Positions 6,850 to 13,377 of a stretch of 13,377 nt of DNA are shown here, one piece after another (position 1 is the first letter of the stretch; each line of letters begins with the position of its first letter). Source of the stretch: Nitrospirota bacterium (lineage in GTDB: Bacteria > Nitrospirota > Thermodesulfovibrionia > Thermodesulfovibrionales > Dissulfurispiraceae); assembly GCA_013349595.1 (NCBI GenBank), contig DUZI01000015.1, positions 1 through 13,377 on the forward strand, given 5' to 3'. The notes beneath the pieces are model-generated. The model was not told the origin of the DNA, ran no database searches, and saw nothing but the letters and a program-made list of their open reading frames with translations. A program made the translations under genes and the position numbers.

Positions 6850-7950
6850 ATGGAAAAGTTAAAAGAATATAAAGAAAACATTGGTGAGGCAAAGGCAGAT
6901 ATATCTCTTCTTTCACAATATGATGAAAGCTCTGCTGCCGAAATAGACAGCTTGAAGTCTCAGAGCGAGGCATTAGATTTAGAAAAAGGGCAAATTTTAA
7001 AGGAGATACAAGAGGCAAAGAGGCAATTAGCCCTTGCTGACAGAAAAAGTAGATTAAATGAGCTATATGCAGAACAAGAAAGACTTGAACTGCTAATTGC
7101 AGAGCTTAAAAATTCACTCCCAAAGATGACTGCACATCTGCATTCTTTTCAATTTGATATGGATGTGACTGAACTTAATGAACTATATGAAAAGACCCTT
7201 CGCAATCTTGATGAGGCTATGATTCGCAAGGATTTTTTGGAAAAAGAAAAAATATCCTTGAGCGAAGAGATTGATACTCTAAATAAGTCAATAAAAGAGA
7301 CAGAATCAACATTTAGGGCAATAAATAATGAAAAATCATTAATCCACTCAAAAAACGAGTCCATAAAGGTGCTTTTGAAAGGTTTTGAAGGTCTTTTGGC
7401 TGTTTTAAACACCAAAACAAGCAAATGGGAACATCCCCACAGCCAAGAGATTGCTCATATCAATCTTGAATTTACCAAGGATGAAGCCTCTCTTATTAGG
7501 TCTCTAAATGTATTTTGTCAGAACCTTATAGATGAATATGCCCATCTATATTACAAGGTTAAAGAAACATTGCAATTGTTAAACGACAAGTATGTTCATT
7601 CCTTTGACTTAAAGGGCATGACAAGGGAGATTTCTCAGCTAAAACCTCTTAGTGAGGGACTAAAGACAACCCTAAATGAAAGATCACAAGTCTTAACTGA
7701 AATAACTGAGCAAACTGCAAGGGATAAGGAAAAGGCTATGAGTCTTCAATCGCAGTTAGATGAACTTGTCAAAGAAATTCAGGTATATGTAGATAAGATT
7801 GAGAAAATAAAGGAGACCACAAAGTCTAAGGATGAGGCAATAAGCCGTTTTAAAAGATTAATCCTTGAAAATTCTTCTTTTAGTGAAGGATTAAAGTTTG
7901 CCACACAAAGTTATCGTAAGATCAAAGATACAGTGAGGAGAATGTCATGA
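6850..7950 (+). CDS. Long coiled-coil protein, Mad-like, paralogue of the next gene
   Basis: This 366-residue soluble protein has two coiled-coil blocks (about 1-175 and 245-345) around a less charged middle section (about 185-240) that contains W, H, C and Y residues and may be a small folded unit. The middle holds L215-I-R-S-L-N-V...N-L-I-D-E-Y230, which aligns with a matching segment of the next gene. It has no ATP-binding motif, so despite its SMC-like look it is not an SMC ATPase. AGGTGAG at 6838-6844, overlapping the upstream stop, can serve as ribosome site. Its own stop overlaps the next start (ATGA), so the two products are probably made in similar amounts. Position suggests a member of the mad23-mad26 group of deep-branching magnetotactic bacteria; the function is unknown. 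Confidence 0.75.
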   Translation: MEKLKEYKENIGEAKADISLLSQYDESSAAEIDSLKSQSEALDLEKGQILKEIQEAKRQLALADRKSRLNELYAEQERLELLIAELKNSLPKMTAHLHSFQFDMDVTELNELYEKTLRNLDEAMIRKDFLEKEKISLSEEIDTLNKSIKETESTFRAINNEKSLIHSKNESIKVLLKGFEGLLAVLNTKTSKWEHPHSQEIAHINLEFTKDEASLIRSLNVFCQNLIDEYAHLYYKVKETLQLLNDKYVHSFDLKGMTREISQLKPLSEGLKTTLNERSQVLTEITEQTARDKEKAMSLQSQLDELVKEIQVYVDKIEKIKETTKSKDEAISRFKRLILENSSFSEGLKFATQSYRKIKDTVRRMS

Positions 7951-9131
7951 AAAAACCTCAACAGACTTACAGCACAGTTGAAATGCTCAAACTCATCAAT
8001 AACGCTGGAATGAATCTAATGCTTCGCAAGAAAAAGATTGCGCTTGAATCAAAGATTGAGCGTCAGAAGGAAGAAAGAGACTATCTTAAGGAAATACTCT
8101 CTGGTTTAAAGTCAAAACTCTCTGAACTTGACCCAGAGTTTAAAGAGGCTCAAAGCAGGCTCAATGAGCTTGAGAAAACCCATAATACCCTAAAATCCCA
8201 ATGGGAAGACCTTCAGAGAGAGATTGATAAAAAGTTAGAGATACAAAAAAAGTTAGAATCATTTAATGTAAAAAAGACTGAATTATCAAACTTATCGAGA
8301 AATTTATCATATTTAGAATCTACCTGCAACGACTTAAAAGTCCAAAGAGACAGGTTAAGTGGTGAGCATTCTTTACTCTTTCAAAGTAAAAATGACTCTC
8401 TAAGGGCTTTACAGACTTTAAAAGAAGAGCTTTTTGCCAATGAGAAACATCAACAAAGCCTAATAAATCAAATATCAGGCTTTGATATAGAAGGATATAT
8501 TGGAAATCTAATGGATAAGGTTGCTGAATTAGAAGATAATTTCAAACAAAATAGGTACAAGCAATCAATCAAGGATGAATTAAATAACATAAGCTCAATT
8601 CTTTTCTATGAAAGAAAGGCAGATGAAATTGCTAAGATATTAGATAATGTTAGCAAAACAGAATTAGACCTTCTAAATGGCTTCAAAAAGATAAAAGATG
8701 CTGGTTCAATCAGTCAGATAATACAGAGACTTAATATTTTGACGGATAATCTTGTTTCAGAATATAAACAAGAGACTACAAATTTGTTGACTGAAAAAGA
8801 GGCTCAGCAAAAAGAACTGAACAGCCTTAAAGAACAAATTGGCTTACTTGAGAAATCTATTCAAGAAAAACAGCAACAGATTAAGGTAGAGAGGGATTTT
8901 AAGGAAAATTCATTGACGCAGATAAAAGGATTAGAAACTGAAATCCAAAACAGACAAAAGGAATTAGAAGACTTAAAGGTAGAGGCACAAAGACTTGCAG
9001 TAAATATTGAGATTAATAAGTCCTTTGCAGAACTACTTGAGCAATTAAACGACAGCCTTATGAAGTCAAATAAGAGGTTATTAAGTTCATTACAAGAGTA
9101 TAAAGAGGCTTATGAAAGGCTAATAAAGTAA
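7947..9131 (+). CDS. Long coiled-coil protein, Mad-like, second paralogue
   Basis: This 394-residue soluble protein has an N-terminal segment of about 30 residues, a coiled coil from about 30 to 180, a middle section (about 180-275) richer in aromatic and hydrophobic residues, and a second long coiled coil (about 275-394). The middle section contains I258-I-Q-R-L-N-I...N-L-V-S-E-Y273. This has seven identities in 16 positions with residues 215-230 of the upstream gene, and the coil-middle-coil layout is the same, so the pair probably came from a tandem duplication. The start overlaps the previous stop (ATGA at 7947-7950). It has no ATP-binding, membrane or secretion signals. A cytoplasmic structural role around magnetosomes is inferred only from context. 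Confidence 0.75.
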   Translation: MKKPQQTYSTVEMLKLINNAGMNLMLRKKKIALESKIERQKEERDYLKEILSGLKSKLSELDPEFKEAQSRLNELEKTHNTLKSQWEDLQREIDKKLEIQKKLESFNVKKTELSNLSRNLSYLESTCNDLKVQRDRLSGEHSLLFQSKNDSLRALQTLKEELFANEKHQQSLINQISGFDIEGYIGNLMDKVAELEDNFKQNRYKQSIKDELNNISSILFYERKADEIAKILDNVSKTELDLLNGFKKIKDAGSISQIIQRLNILTDNLVSEYKQETTNLLTEKEAQQKELNSLKEQIGLLEKSIQEKQQQIKVERDFKENSLTQIKGLETEIQNRQKELEDLKVEAQRLAVNIEINKSFAELLEQLNDSLMKSNKRLLSSLQEYKEAYERLIK

Positions 9132-9158
9132 AGTTTGATTGGGTTAAATTTAGCACCG

Positions 9159-10061
9159 ATGACAAAGACAATTACATTATCATTATTACTCATAACCTTA
9201 TGCACAGGTTGTGCCTTAGAACCTATGAAAACCTCTTGGCATGAGCCTATAGATGGCTCAATAGATGCGCTTGTAGTAATAATCACAGGGGTTATTATAG
9301 GTGCCATTGGCACATTGGTTGGAGCTGGAGGAGGCTTTCTTCATGTGCCAATACTTTTGATTTTCTATAACTTCTCCCCCCTACATGCCATAGGCACTTC
9401 TACTGTAGCCGTATTTTTAAATGCCCTATCAGGCACCTTTTCATATATTCATCAGCAGAGGATTGACTATGAAATTGGTTTGAGGTTTTCAGTCTTTGCA
9501 ATACCAGGTGTTTTTATAGGCTCTTTGACTGCACAGTATTTCAACATTACAATCTTTTCCCTTTTATTTGCTATGGTCTTGATAGCTCTTGCATACAGTC
9601 TAATATTTTTAGGGAGTCTCAAGTTTGTCTGTGCCTCTAGTGAGCATAGTCTTCAGACAAGGGTATTGAGGGATTCAGCAGGAGGAATACATACTTACAC
9701 ATCAGATTTATCAATAGGATATGGAGGGAGTTTCCTTGTAGGTATTATTTCTGGTTTGTTTGGAATTGGTGGTGGGTTAATACATATGCCAATGATGACC
9801 TTTATAGGAATACCCGTTCATATCGCTGCAGCTACATCACATTTTATTATCACCATCACCAGTTTTTTTGGAATAATGATTTTTATTGGGCTTAATGCAG
9901 TGGACTTTGATTATGCCATCTTTCTTGGAGTTGGGGTTATTTTGGGAGCTTTTTATGGGGCTAAGCTCTCAATGATAGCATCGTCTCAAACAATTAGGCG
10001 TATAATCGCAGGACTTCTTATTTTAGTAGCCATTAGGCTTATTGCAGGCATTTTAATCTAA
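9159..10061 (+). CDS. TauE/SafE-family permease, MamO C-terminal-like
   Basis: This 300-residue polytopic membrane protein of the TauE/SafE family has both family repeats visible: G-x3-G-T-L-V-G-A-G-G-G-F-L-x-V-P (about 48-64) and S-G-L-F-G-I-G-G-G-L-I-x-M-P (about 202-215), each followed by a helix with conserved Thr/Ser and Ala. About eight membrane helices are likely. In Proteobacteria this domain is fused behind the protease-like domain of MamO. Here it stands alone, as reported for Nitrospirota ('mamO-Cter'). The family exports small anions such as sulfite or sulfoacetate; its magnetosome substrate is unknown. The N-terminus is a hydrophobic signal-like segment with a Cys (T-G-C) that only loosely fits a lipobox. 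ATG 9159 was chosen, though a TTG at 9135 is in frame and neither has a clear ribosome site. Confidence 0.85.
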   Translation: MTKTITLSLLLITLCTGCALEPMKTSWHEPIDGSIDALVVIITGVIIGAIGTLVGAGGGFLHVPILLIFYNFSPLHAIGTSTVAVFLNALSGTFSYIHQQRIDYEIGLRFSVFAIPGVFIGSLTAQYFNITIFSLLFAMVLIALAYSLIFLGSLKFVCASSEHSLQTRVLRDSAGGIHTYTSDLSIGYGGSFLVGIISGLFGIGGGLIHMPMMTFIGIPVHIAAATSHFIITITSFFGIMIFIGLNAVDFDYAIFLGVGVILGAFYGAKLSMIASSQTIRRIIAGLLILVAIRLIAGILI

Positions 10062-10070
10062 ATATCAAAA

Positions 10071-10079
10071 AAAGGAGGG
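10071..10079 (+). promoter_or_regulatory. Strong ribosome-binding site of the HEAT-repeat gene
   Basis: AAAGGAGGG lies nine bases before the ATG at 10089, with a second purine-rich GAAAGGA between. This supports the chosen start and efficient translation. Confidence 0.7.
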
Positions 10080-10088
10080 AGAAAGGAC

Positions 10089-11708
10089 ATGGTGCAAGAA
10101 GGAACTGAAACAACGGTAAAGGCAACAGGTATTTTGGGAGGTATTGCAACCGTATTAAACTTTGGTGGGAGGACTATTGTCAAAACCTATGATATCGTTA
10201 CTGAAATAGGTGGTAAAACTTTCAGTTTCATCGGTAAGACAGCATCATCAATAGGTTCGGCAGTGCCAAATGTATTTGAAGGTGTCAAAAACACCTTCAG
10301 TAAAATTGGAAGCACAAAGACAAGAGAACTTAAAGAGAAGATTACAGAATATGAAGAGAAGATTAAAAAACTCTACTATGAAATTGGCAAGGAGAGTTCT
10401 TCTGAACAAAAACTTGAGTCAGAAAAGATAAATGAACTTATTGCAAAGGTAAGGGAATATGAACAAGAGATTGAGAGATTAAATCAGCAGATTCAAGAGA
10501 TGGCAGAGATAGAGAAACTTAAGGCAGAAGAGGCAAAGAAAGAGAAGGAAAAGGCAGTCAAGAAAAAGATAAAGCCTTCAGATGAACAAACTATTAATGC
10601 AATCAAGTCAGCCTTAGACAATACACTCAAACAAGCATCATTTGATTCAGAAAGCCAGAGGGAAATCTTTAAAAAGATTGCCTCAGACCTTTGTGATGAA
10701 GAGATGGAGGTCAGAATCCTTGCCTCTGCAGAACTCGGCAAGATGGGTATCCCTGTAGTTGCTGATGTGCTTATTGAGGCAGTCAAGTTTGAAAACCCAT
10801 ATCTTATTGCGGAGATTATTAATTCACTCACCAATATTGGTGATGCAAGAGTTTTAGGTATTTGTAAAGATAATGTAAAAAGCCCAAATCACAGGTGTAG
10901 GATTAGTTCCTTAAGGGGTCTGTATAAGATGGGAACTGATGAAGATATTGCACCACATCTTATCGAGGCGTTAAATGATGAACATCCAGAGGTAAGAAGG
11001 ACAGCCATTACCTTCCTTGGATGGAAAGATATAGCTGATGCAGTGCCAGGTCTTATCCAATCTTTACAAGACAAAGACGATAGCGTAAGAAAATCTGCAG
11101 TAACGGCGCTTGCTAATATAAAAGATGATTCATCAGTCCTGCCATTGATGAGGGTGCTTGGTGATGATAATCTCGATATAAGGAAAAAGGCATACGATGC
11201 CCTTGTATCCATCACAGGTGAATCAATTGATTTTGACATTAACCTTAAAGGCAAGGCACTCAACGAGGCTATTGAGTCATTAAAAGATTGGTGGCAAAAA
11301 GAAAGGATAGCCAAGATAAATGAGGTTATCTCACCTGAACCATTCAAAGAACCAGAGACTTCTACTGAACAAATTACAGTTCAAGAACAGGTTACAATTC
11401 AAGAAGAAACGGTAAAGGAAGTGATACAAGAGGAAACAGTGCAGGAGCCCTATGTTGTAGAAACAGCACCTGAAGAGACAGTTCAAGCAAATGTCGTAAC
11501 AGATGAGGTTACATCTATTGAACAGAGTACTGATACTCGGCAAGATGAGGTTGCTGATAATGCATCAGCCTTTGATGCCGAGTGGACAGAAGAGGCACTT
11601 AAGAAAAAACTTAAAACTGATTTGATTAATATGTGTAAAAGTAAAGGTATTGAATGTGATGAATCCTATACAAAGGCAGAGCTCATCTCACTTTTACTAA
11701 AAGGTTAA
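10089..11708 (+). CDS. Coiled-coil and HEAT-repeat protein with C-terminal SAP/HeH-like motif
   Basis: This 539-residue protein has five parts. Residues 1-75 are rich in Gly, Ile, Val and Ser/Thr and might contact a membrane. Residues 78-165 form a charged coiled coil ending in a Lys/Glu block. Residues about 195-395 are HEAT-like repeats (for example H-P-E-V-R-R-T-A-I-T-F-L-G and D-D-S-V-R-K-S-A-V-T-A-L-A-N-I), of the PBS-lyase type used as protein-binding scaffolds. Residues about 415-490 are an acidic low-complexity tail with T-V-Q-E / Q-E-E-T-V repeats. The last ~35 residues (L-I-N-M-C-K-S-K-G-I...T-K-A-E-L-I-S-L-L) look like a SAP or HeH motif, a fold that binds nucleic acid in other proteins. 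It has no catalytic residues. A scaffold role is inferred; I do not recognise a mad or man symbol. Confidence 0.75.
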   Translation: MVQEGTETTVKATGILGGIATVLNFGGRTIVKTYDIVTEIGGKTFSFIGKTASSIGSAVPNVFEGVKNTFSKIGSTKTRELKEKITEYEEKIKKLYYEIGKESSSEQKLESEKINELIAKVREYEQEIERLNQQIQEMAEIEKLKAEEAKKEKEKAVKKKIKPSDEQTINAIKSALDNTLKQASFDSESQREIFKKIASDLCDEEMEVRILASAELGKMGIPVVADVLIEAVKFENPYLIAEIINSLTNIGDARVLGICKDNVKSPNHRCRISSLRGLYKMGTDEDIAPHLIEALNDEHPEVRRTAITFLGWKDIADAVPGLIQSLQDKDDSVRKSAVTALANIKDDSSVLPLMRVLGDDNLDIRKKAYDALVSITGESIDFDINLKGKALNEAIESLKDWWQKERIAKINEVISPEPFKEPETSTEQITVQEQVTIQEETVKEVIQEETVQEPYVVETAPEETVQANVVTDEVTSIEQSTDTRQDEVADNASAFDAEWTEEALKKKLKTDLINMCKSKGIECDESYTKAELISLLLKG

Positions 11709-11715
11709 AAAAAAT

Positions 11716-11747
11716 TGGGATGACCAAGAAGTCATCCCATTGATTTT
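11716..11747 (+). terminator. Intrinsic terminator-like hairpin after the HEAT-repeat gene
   Basis: TGGGATGAC (11716-11724) pairs perfectly with GTCATCCCA (11731-11739) around the six-base loop CAAGAA, followed by TTGATTTT. The nine-pair stem begins eight bases after the stop codon. The T run is interrupted, so read-through is likely. Only about 20 bases separate it from the next gene, leaving little room for a new promoter, so it may lower rather than end downstream expression. Confidence 0.7.
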
Positions 11748-11767
11748 CAAACAAGGAGAATTTATCT

Positions 11768-12322
11768 ATGAGAGATGAAAGGTCAAAGGATGTTGAAATA
11801 GATTCTTACAAGGAAAGCTTGCTTGCTGAGAGAAATGCCCTTAAAGAAGATATATCAATGCTTGAAAATAGTAACTTTGAGATTGAGAGACAGATAAAGG
11901 AGCTTGAGATAGAACTCCTTGAGAGAAATAAGATAACCAAAGAACTCTCATCAAGGCTCCATGATTTGAAGAAAAGACTAATAACCTTTACCACTGAAGA
12001 GAGTAACCTTAATACAGAGATAAGCCTGCTTGAGACTGAAAAGGGTAAGATTATCACTGAATATAACAAGATGTCACAGGAATGTGGTGATAATATTGCC
12101 AGTCTCAGTAATACCATACTGAAGATTGATTTCATAAAGGGGGAGATTGAGTCTTTAAAGACAAAGATAAAGATGACTGAAAAATCTGCAAGTGAAGAAT
12201 TTGAAGGTATTGATGCCCTTGAGGAGAAGTTATCATGGTCATCAAAGGCATTTAATAGCCTCTATGAAAATATGAAAGGTATTGAAAAAGGCTTGAAGAT
12301 TAAATTTTACACAAAGGAGTAA
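11768..12322 (+). CDS. Coiled-coil protein downstream of the terminator-like hairpin
   Basis: This 184-residue, highly charged helical protein has heptad-like Leu/Ile spacing over residues ~12-155 (for example E-R-Q-I-K-E-L-E-I-E-L-L-E and S-L-L-E-T-E-K-G-K-I-I). A less regular C-terminal 35 residues contains W and several aromatics. It is soluble with no known catalytic motif. AAGGAGA stands before the ATG, and the next gene follows two bases after the stop. It resembles the coiled-coil proteins after mamE in composition, but I found no clear shared motif with them. It could be a Mad or Man protein of the same island; this is unassigned. Confidence 0.7.
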   Translation: MRDERSKDVEIDSYKESLLAERNALKEDISMLENSNFEIERQIKELEIELLERNKITKELSSRLHDLKKRLITFTTEESNLNTEISLLETEKGKIITEYNKMSQECGDNIASLSNTILKIDFIKGEIESLKTKIKMTEKSASEEFEGIDALEEKLSWSSKAFNSLYENMKGIEKGLKIKFYTKE

Positions 12323-12324
12323 AC

Positions 12325-13044
12325 ATGGAAAAAGAGCAAAAAGATATAAAAGAAGATGTTTCAGAGATTGAAGAAAAATGTAAAGATGAAATCGTAGATT
12401 CAAAAGAAGACTGCTCTTTTGTTGCAGAAGGTGATTTAGTTGTGCGTGACATGCCTGAACTCAAAGTGCTTGAACAGCTCAAAAATGAGACAGGTGCAAT
12501 TGATATTGGCAAGACTATCAAAGATTTATTTGCAAGCATGCAAAATATGGATGCCCAACTTAATGCTATTCTTGCTATTAATAAGGCACTAGAAAAGGAT
12601 TTAGAGGCTTCAAAGGATGTAGTGGCTCGACTAAAGGCAGAAAACAATGAACTACAAGAGAAAAACAAGGCACTAAATGACGAAATGCCCTCAAAGCGTG
12701 AACTAAAGTATGAGATAGAGAGGCTCATTGAAGAAAGAAATGAGGCACAGGCAATGATTCGTTCTATGAAAAAAAGTGTTGAAAAACAAAGGGCAGACAC
12801 AAAGGAACTTAATGACAAGATTAGTGAGTTAGAGGGCGAAAAGGCTGATTTGCAGAGAGATATCCACTATTTAGAGATAAAATTAAACTCTGCAATTGAA
12901 AAACTCAACAGCTATGCAAAAGAGATTGCTACCCTTAAAGGAGAGAGGGTTAGCCTTATGGAGAAATATGAAAGGCAAAATCAGCAATTAAAACAGTGTT
13001 TAGAAGAGAAAAAGAAATTACAAAATTACAATCTTAACATTTAA
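12325..13044 (+). CDS. Acidic-headed coiled-coil protein
   Basis: This 239-residue protein has two parts. The first ~75 residues are acidic, with three cysteines (C19, C30 and one near the C-terminus at about 225), and include a hydrophobic, possibly folded segment (about 32-75) ending in D-I-G-K-T-I-K-D-L-F-A. From about 76 to 230 it is a long coiled coil with regular Leu/Ile heptads. It has no membrane or secretion signal. AAAGGAG overlapping the previous stop serves as ribosome site, so it is translated together with the 184-residue protein upstream. The short folded head on a long coil suggests an adaptor or tether, but this is inference. Confidence 0.7.
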   Translation: MEKEQKDIKEDVSEIEEKCKDEIVDSKEDCSFVAEGDLVVRDMPELKVLEQLKNETGAIDIGKTIKDLFASMQNMDAQLNAILAINKALEKDLEASKDVVARLKAENNELQEKNKALNDEMPSKRELKYEIERLIEERNEAQAMIRSMKKSVEKQRADTKELNDKISELEGEKADLQRDIHYLEIKLNSAIEKLNSYAKEIATLKGERVSLMEKYERQNQQLKQCLEEKKKLQNYNLNI

Positions 13045-13291
13045 AAAATTGTGATCAATTAGTGCAATAGGACCCAAAATCGGTGATAGAACTAAAAAGC
13101 TTAATAAAATCAGTAAGTAAGATAGGAAGGGCTAGTGAAGGATTTTTATACGACACCTTATAAAAAAAGTTCCTTGGGCTTTGTCATAAGGCATTGCATT
13201 ATAGATGGATAAAGCAAATAAAATTTGTCGATTATAAAAAGCCTGAAACAGCTTTTCGTATCGCTATTTTAAGAATAGGAGGTTTTTTGAT
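13045..13291 (+). other. 247-base spacer with weak hairpins and tiny ORFs
   Basis: No convincing gene is present. AATTG and CAATT flank TGAT at 13047-13060. CCTTAT (13156-13161) can pair with ATAAGG (13186-13191), with AAAG/CTTT nested inside. AAAAGC (13237-13242) pairs with GCTTTT (13251-13256) around an eight-base loop, about 36 bases before the next start. A GTG-started 26-codon frame (13083-13163) and a second short frame from GTG 13135 overlap and might be relics of a decayed gene. This is the longest gap in the window and the likeliest place for a promoter or leader of the last gene. I could not find a convincing -35/-10 pair. Confidence 0.4.
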
Positions 13292-13377
13292 ATGAGTGAA
13301 AATAAAGAAGAGGTTGTTGAAAAGAAAAGAAACTTGACAGGCACCCTTAACAGTTTTATCTATAAGTCAGGTATGAT
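13292..13377 (+). CDS. Unrecognised protein, 5' end only
   Basis: An ATG preceded by AGGAGG (13277-13282, nine bases away) opens a frame that runs off the window after 28 codons. The first 13 residues are acidic then basic (E-E-V-V-E-K-K-R), followed by L-T-G-T-L-N-S-F-I-Y-K-S-G. There is no signal peptide or membrane helix so far. It is not the N-terminus of the actin-like MamK that I would expect. The strong ribosome site and same strand make it a real gene, but its identity needs the missing sequence. Confidence 0.65.
   Translation, partial: MSENKEEVVEKKRNLTGTLNSFIYKSGM

Noticed and set aside
6850..9131. SMC or chromosome-partition ATPase identity for the long coiled-coil proteins
   Set aside because: No Walker A or B motif and no ABC signature are present. 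The resemblance comes from coiled-coil composition only.
9135..9158. TTG at 9135 as the start of the TauE/SafE gene
   Set aside because: It is in frame but a rarer start codon with no ribosome site, and the ATG at 9159 gives a cleaner signal-like N-terminus. It remains possible.
10889..11347. 152-codon open frame on the minus strand
   Set aside because: It lies wholly inside the HEAT-repeat gene and has a Ser/Leu-rich translation typical of the antisense of Lys/Glu/Asp-rich coding DNA.
12300..12818. 172-codon open frame on the minus strand
   Set aside because: It is a Ser/Phe-rich shadow of the coiled-coil gene on the plus strand. Other minus-strand frames over coiled-coil genes look the same.
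13334..13363. TTGACA followed 17 bases later by TATCTA as a promoter
   Set aside because: The -10 match is poor (three of six) and it lies inside the start of the last gene.
1..13377. CRISPR array, tRNA, rRNA, insertion sequence or phage genes
   Set aside because: I saw no regularly spaced repeats, cloverleaf-like sequence, transposase motifs or long terminal inverted repeats.

Overview
This window is part of a magnetosome gene island from a magnetotactic bacterium. The AT-rich, purine-loaded coding strand, the gene order mamP-mamM-(EcsC-like)-mamQ-mamB-mamA-mamI-mamE, the long run of coiled-coil genes behind mamE and the free-standing TauE/SafE (MamO C-terminal-like) gene best fit the Nitrospirota lineage of deep-branching magnetotactic bacteria ('Candidatus Magnetobacterium' and relatives). 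A deep-branching Desulfobacterota or Omnitrophota source is possible. The phylum call is inference from gene order recalled from the literature; the mam identities rest on motifs seen in the translations. All genes lie on the + strand.

Region 1 (1-6453) is the conserved mam core. It holds the 3' end of a MamP-like PDZ/magnetochrome protein, the CDF transporter MamM, an EcsC-family protein, the LemA-like MamQ, the second CDF transporter MamB, the TPR scaffold MamA, the small membrane protein MamI, and MamE (HtrA-type protease, one magnetochrome haem motif, two PDZ domains). Several genes overlap as ATGA or sit within a few bases, which indicates an operon. MamB, MamQ, MamI and MamE are known membrane-biogenesis or maturation factors. 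MamM and MamB load iron into the vesicle, MamE and MamP act in crystal maturation and redox, and MamA coats the outside.

Region 2 (6472-9131) holds three consecutive genes for soluble coiled-coil proteins. The two long ones appear to be diverged paralogues. Their position matches the mad23-mad26 block that I recall for Nitrospirota, but I cannot assign individual symbols. Region 3 (9159-11708) has a TauE/SafE permease equivalent to the C-terminal half of proteobacterial MamO, and a multidomain coiled-coil/HEAT-repeat protein with a C-terminal SAP/HeH-like motif. A stem-loop resembling an intrinsic terminator follows it at 11716-11747.

Region 4 (11768-13377) has two more coiled-coil genes, a 247-base spacer with two weak hairpins and tiny ORFs, and the first 28 codons of an unrecognised gene. 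No tRNA, rRNA, CRISPR array, insertion sequence or mamK (actin) was found. The least described part is the set of five coiled-coil proteins plus the HEAT/SAP-like protein. They look like a cytoplasmic structural module, and a role in shaping or aligning magnetosomes is inference only.
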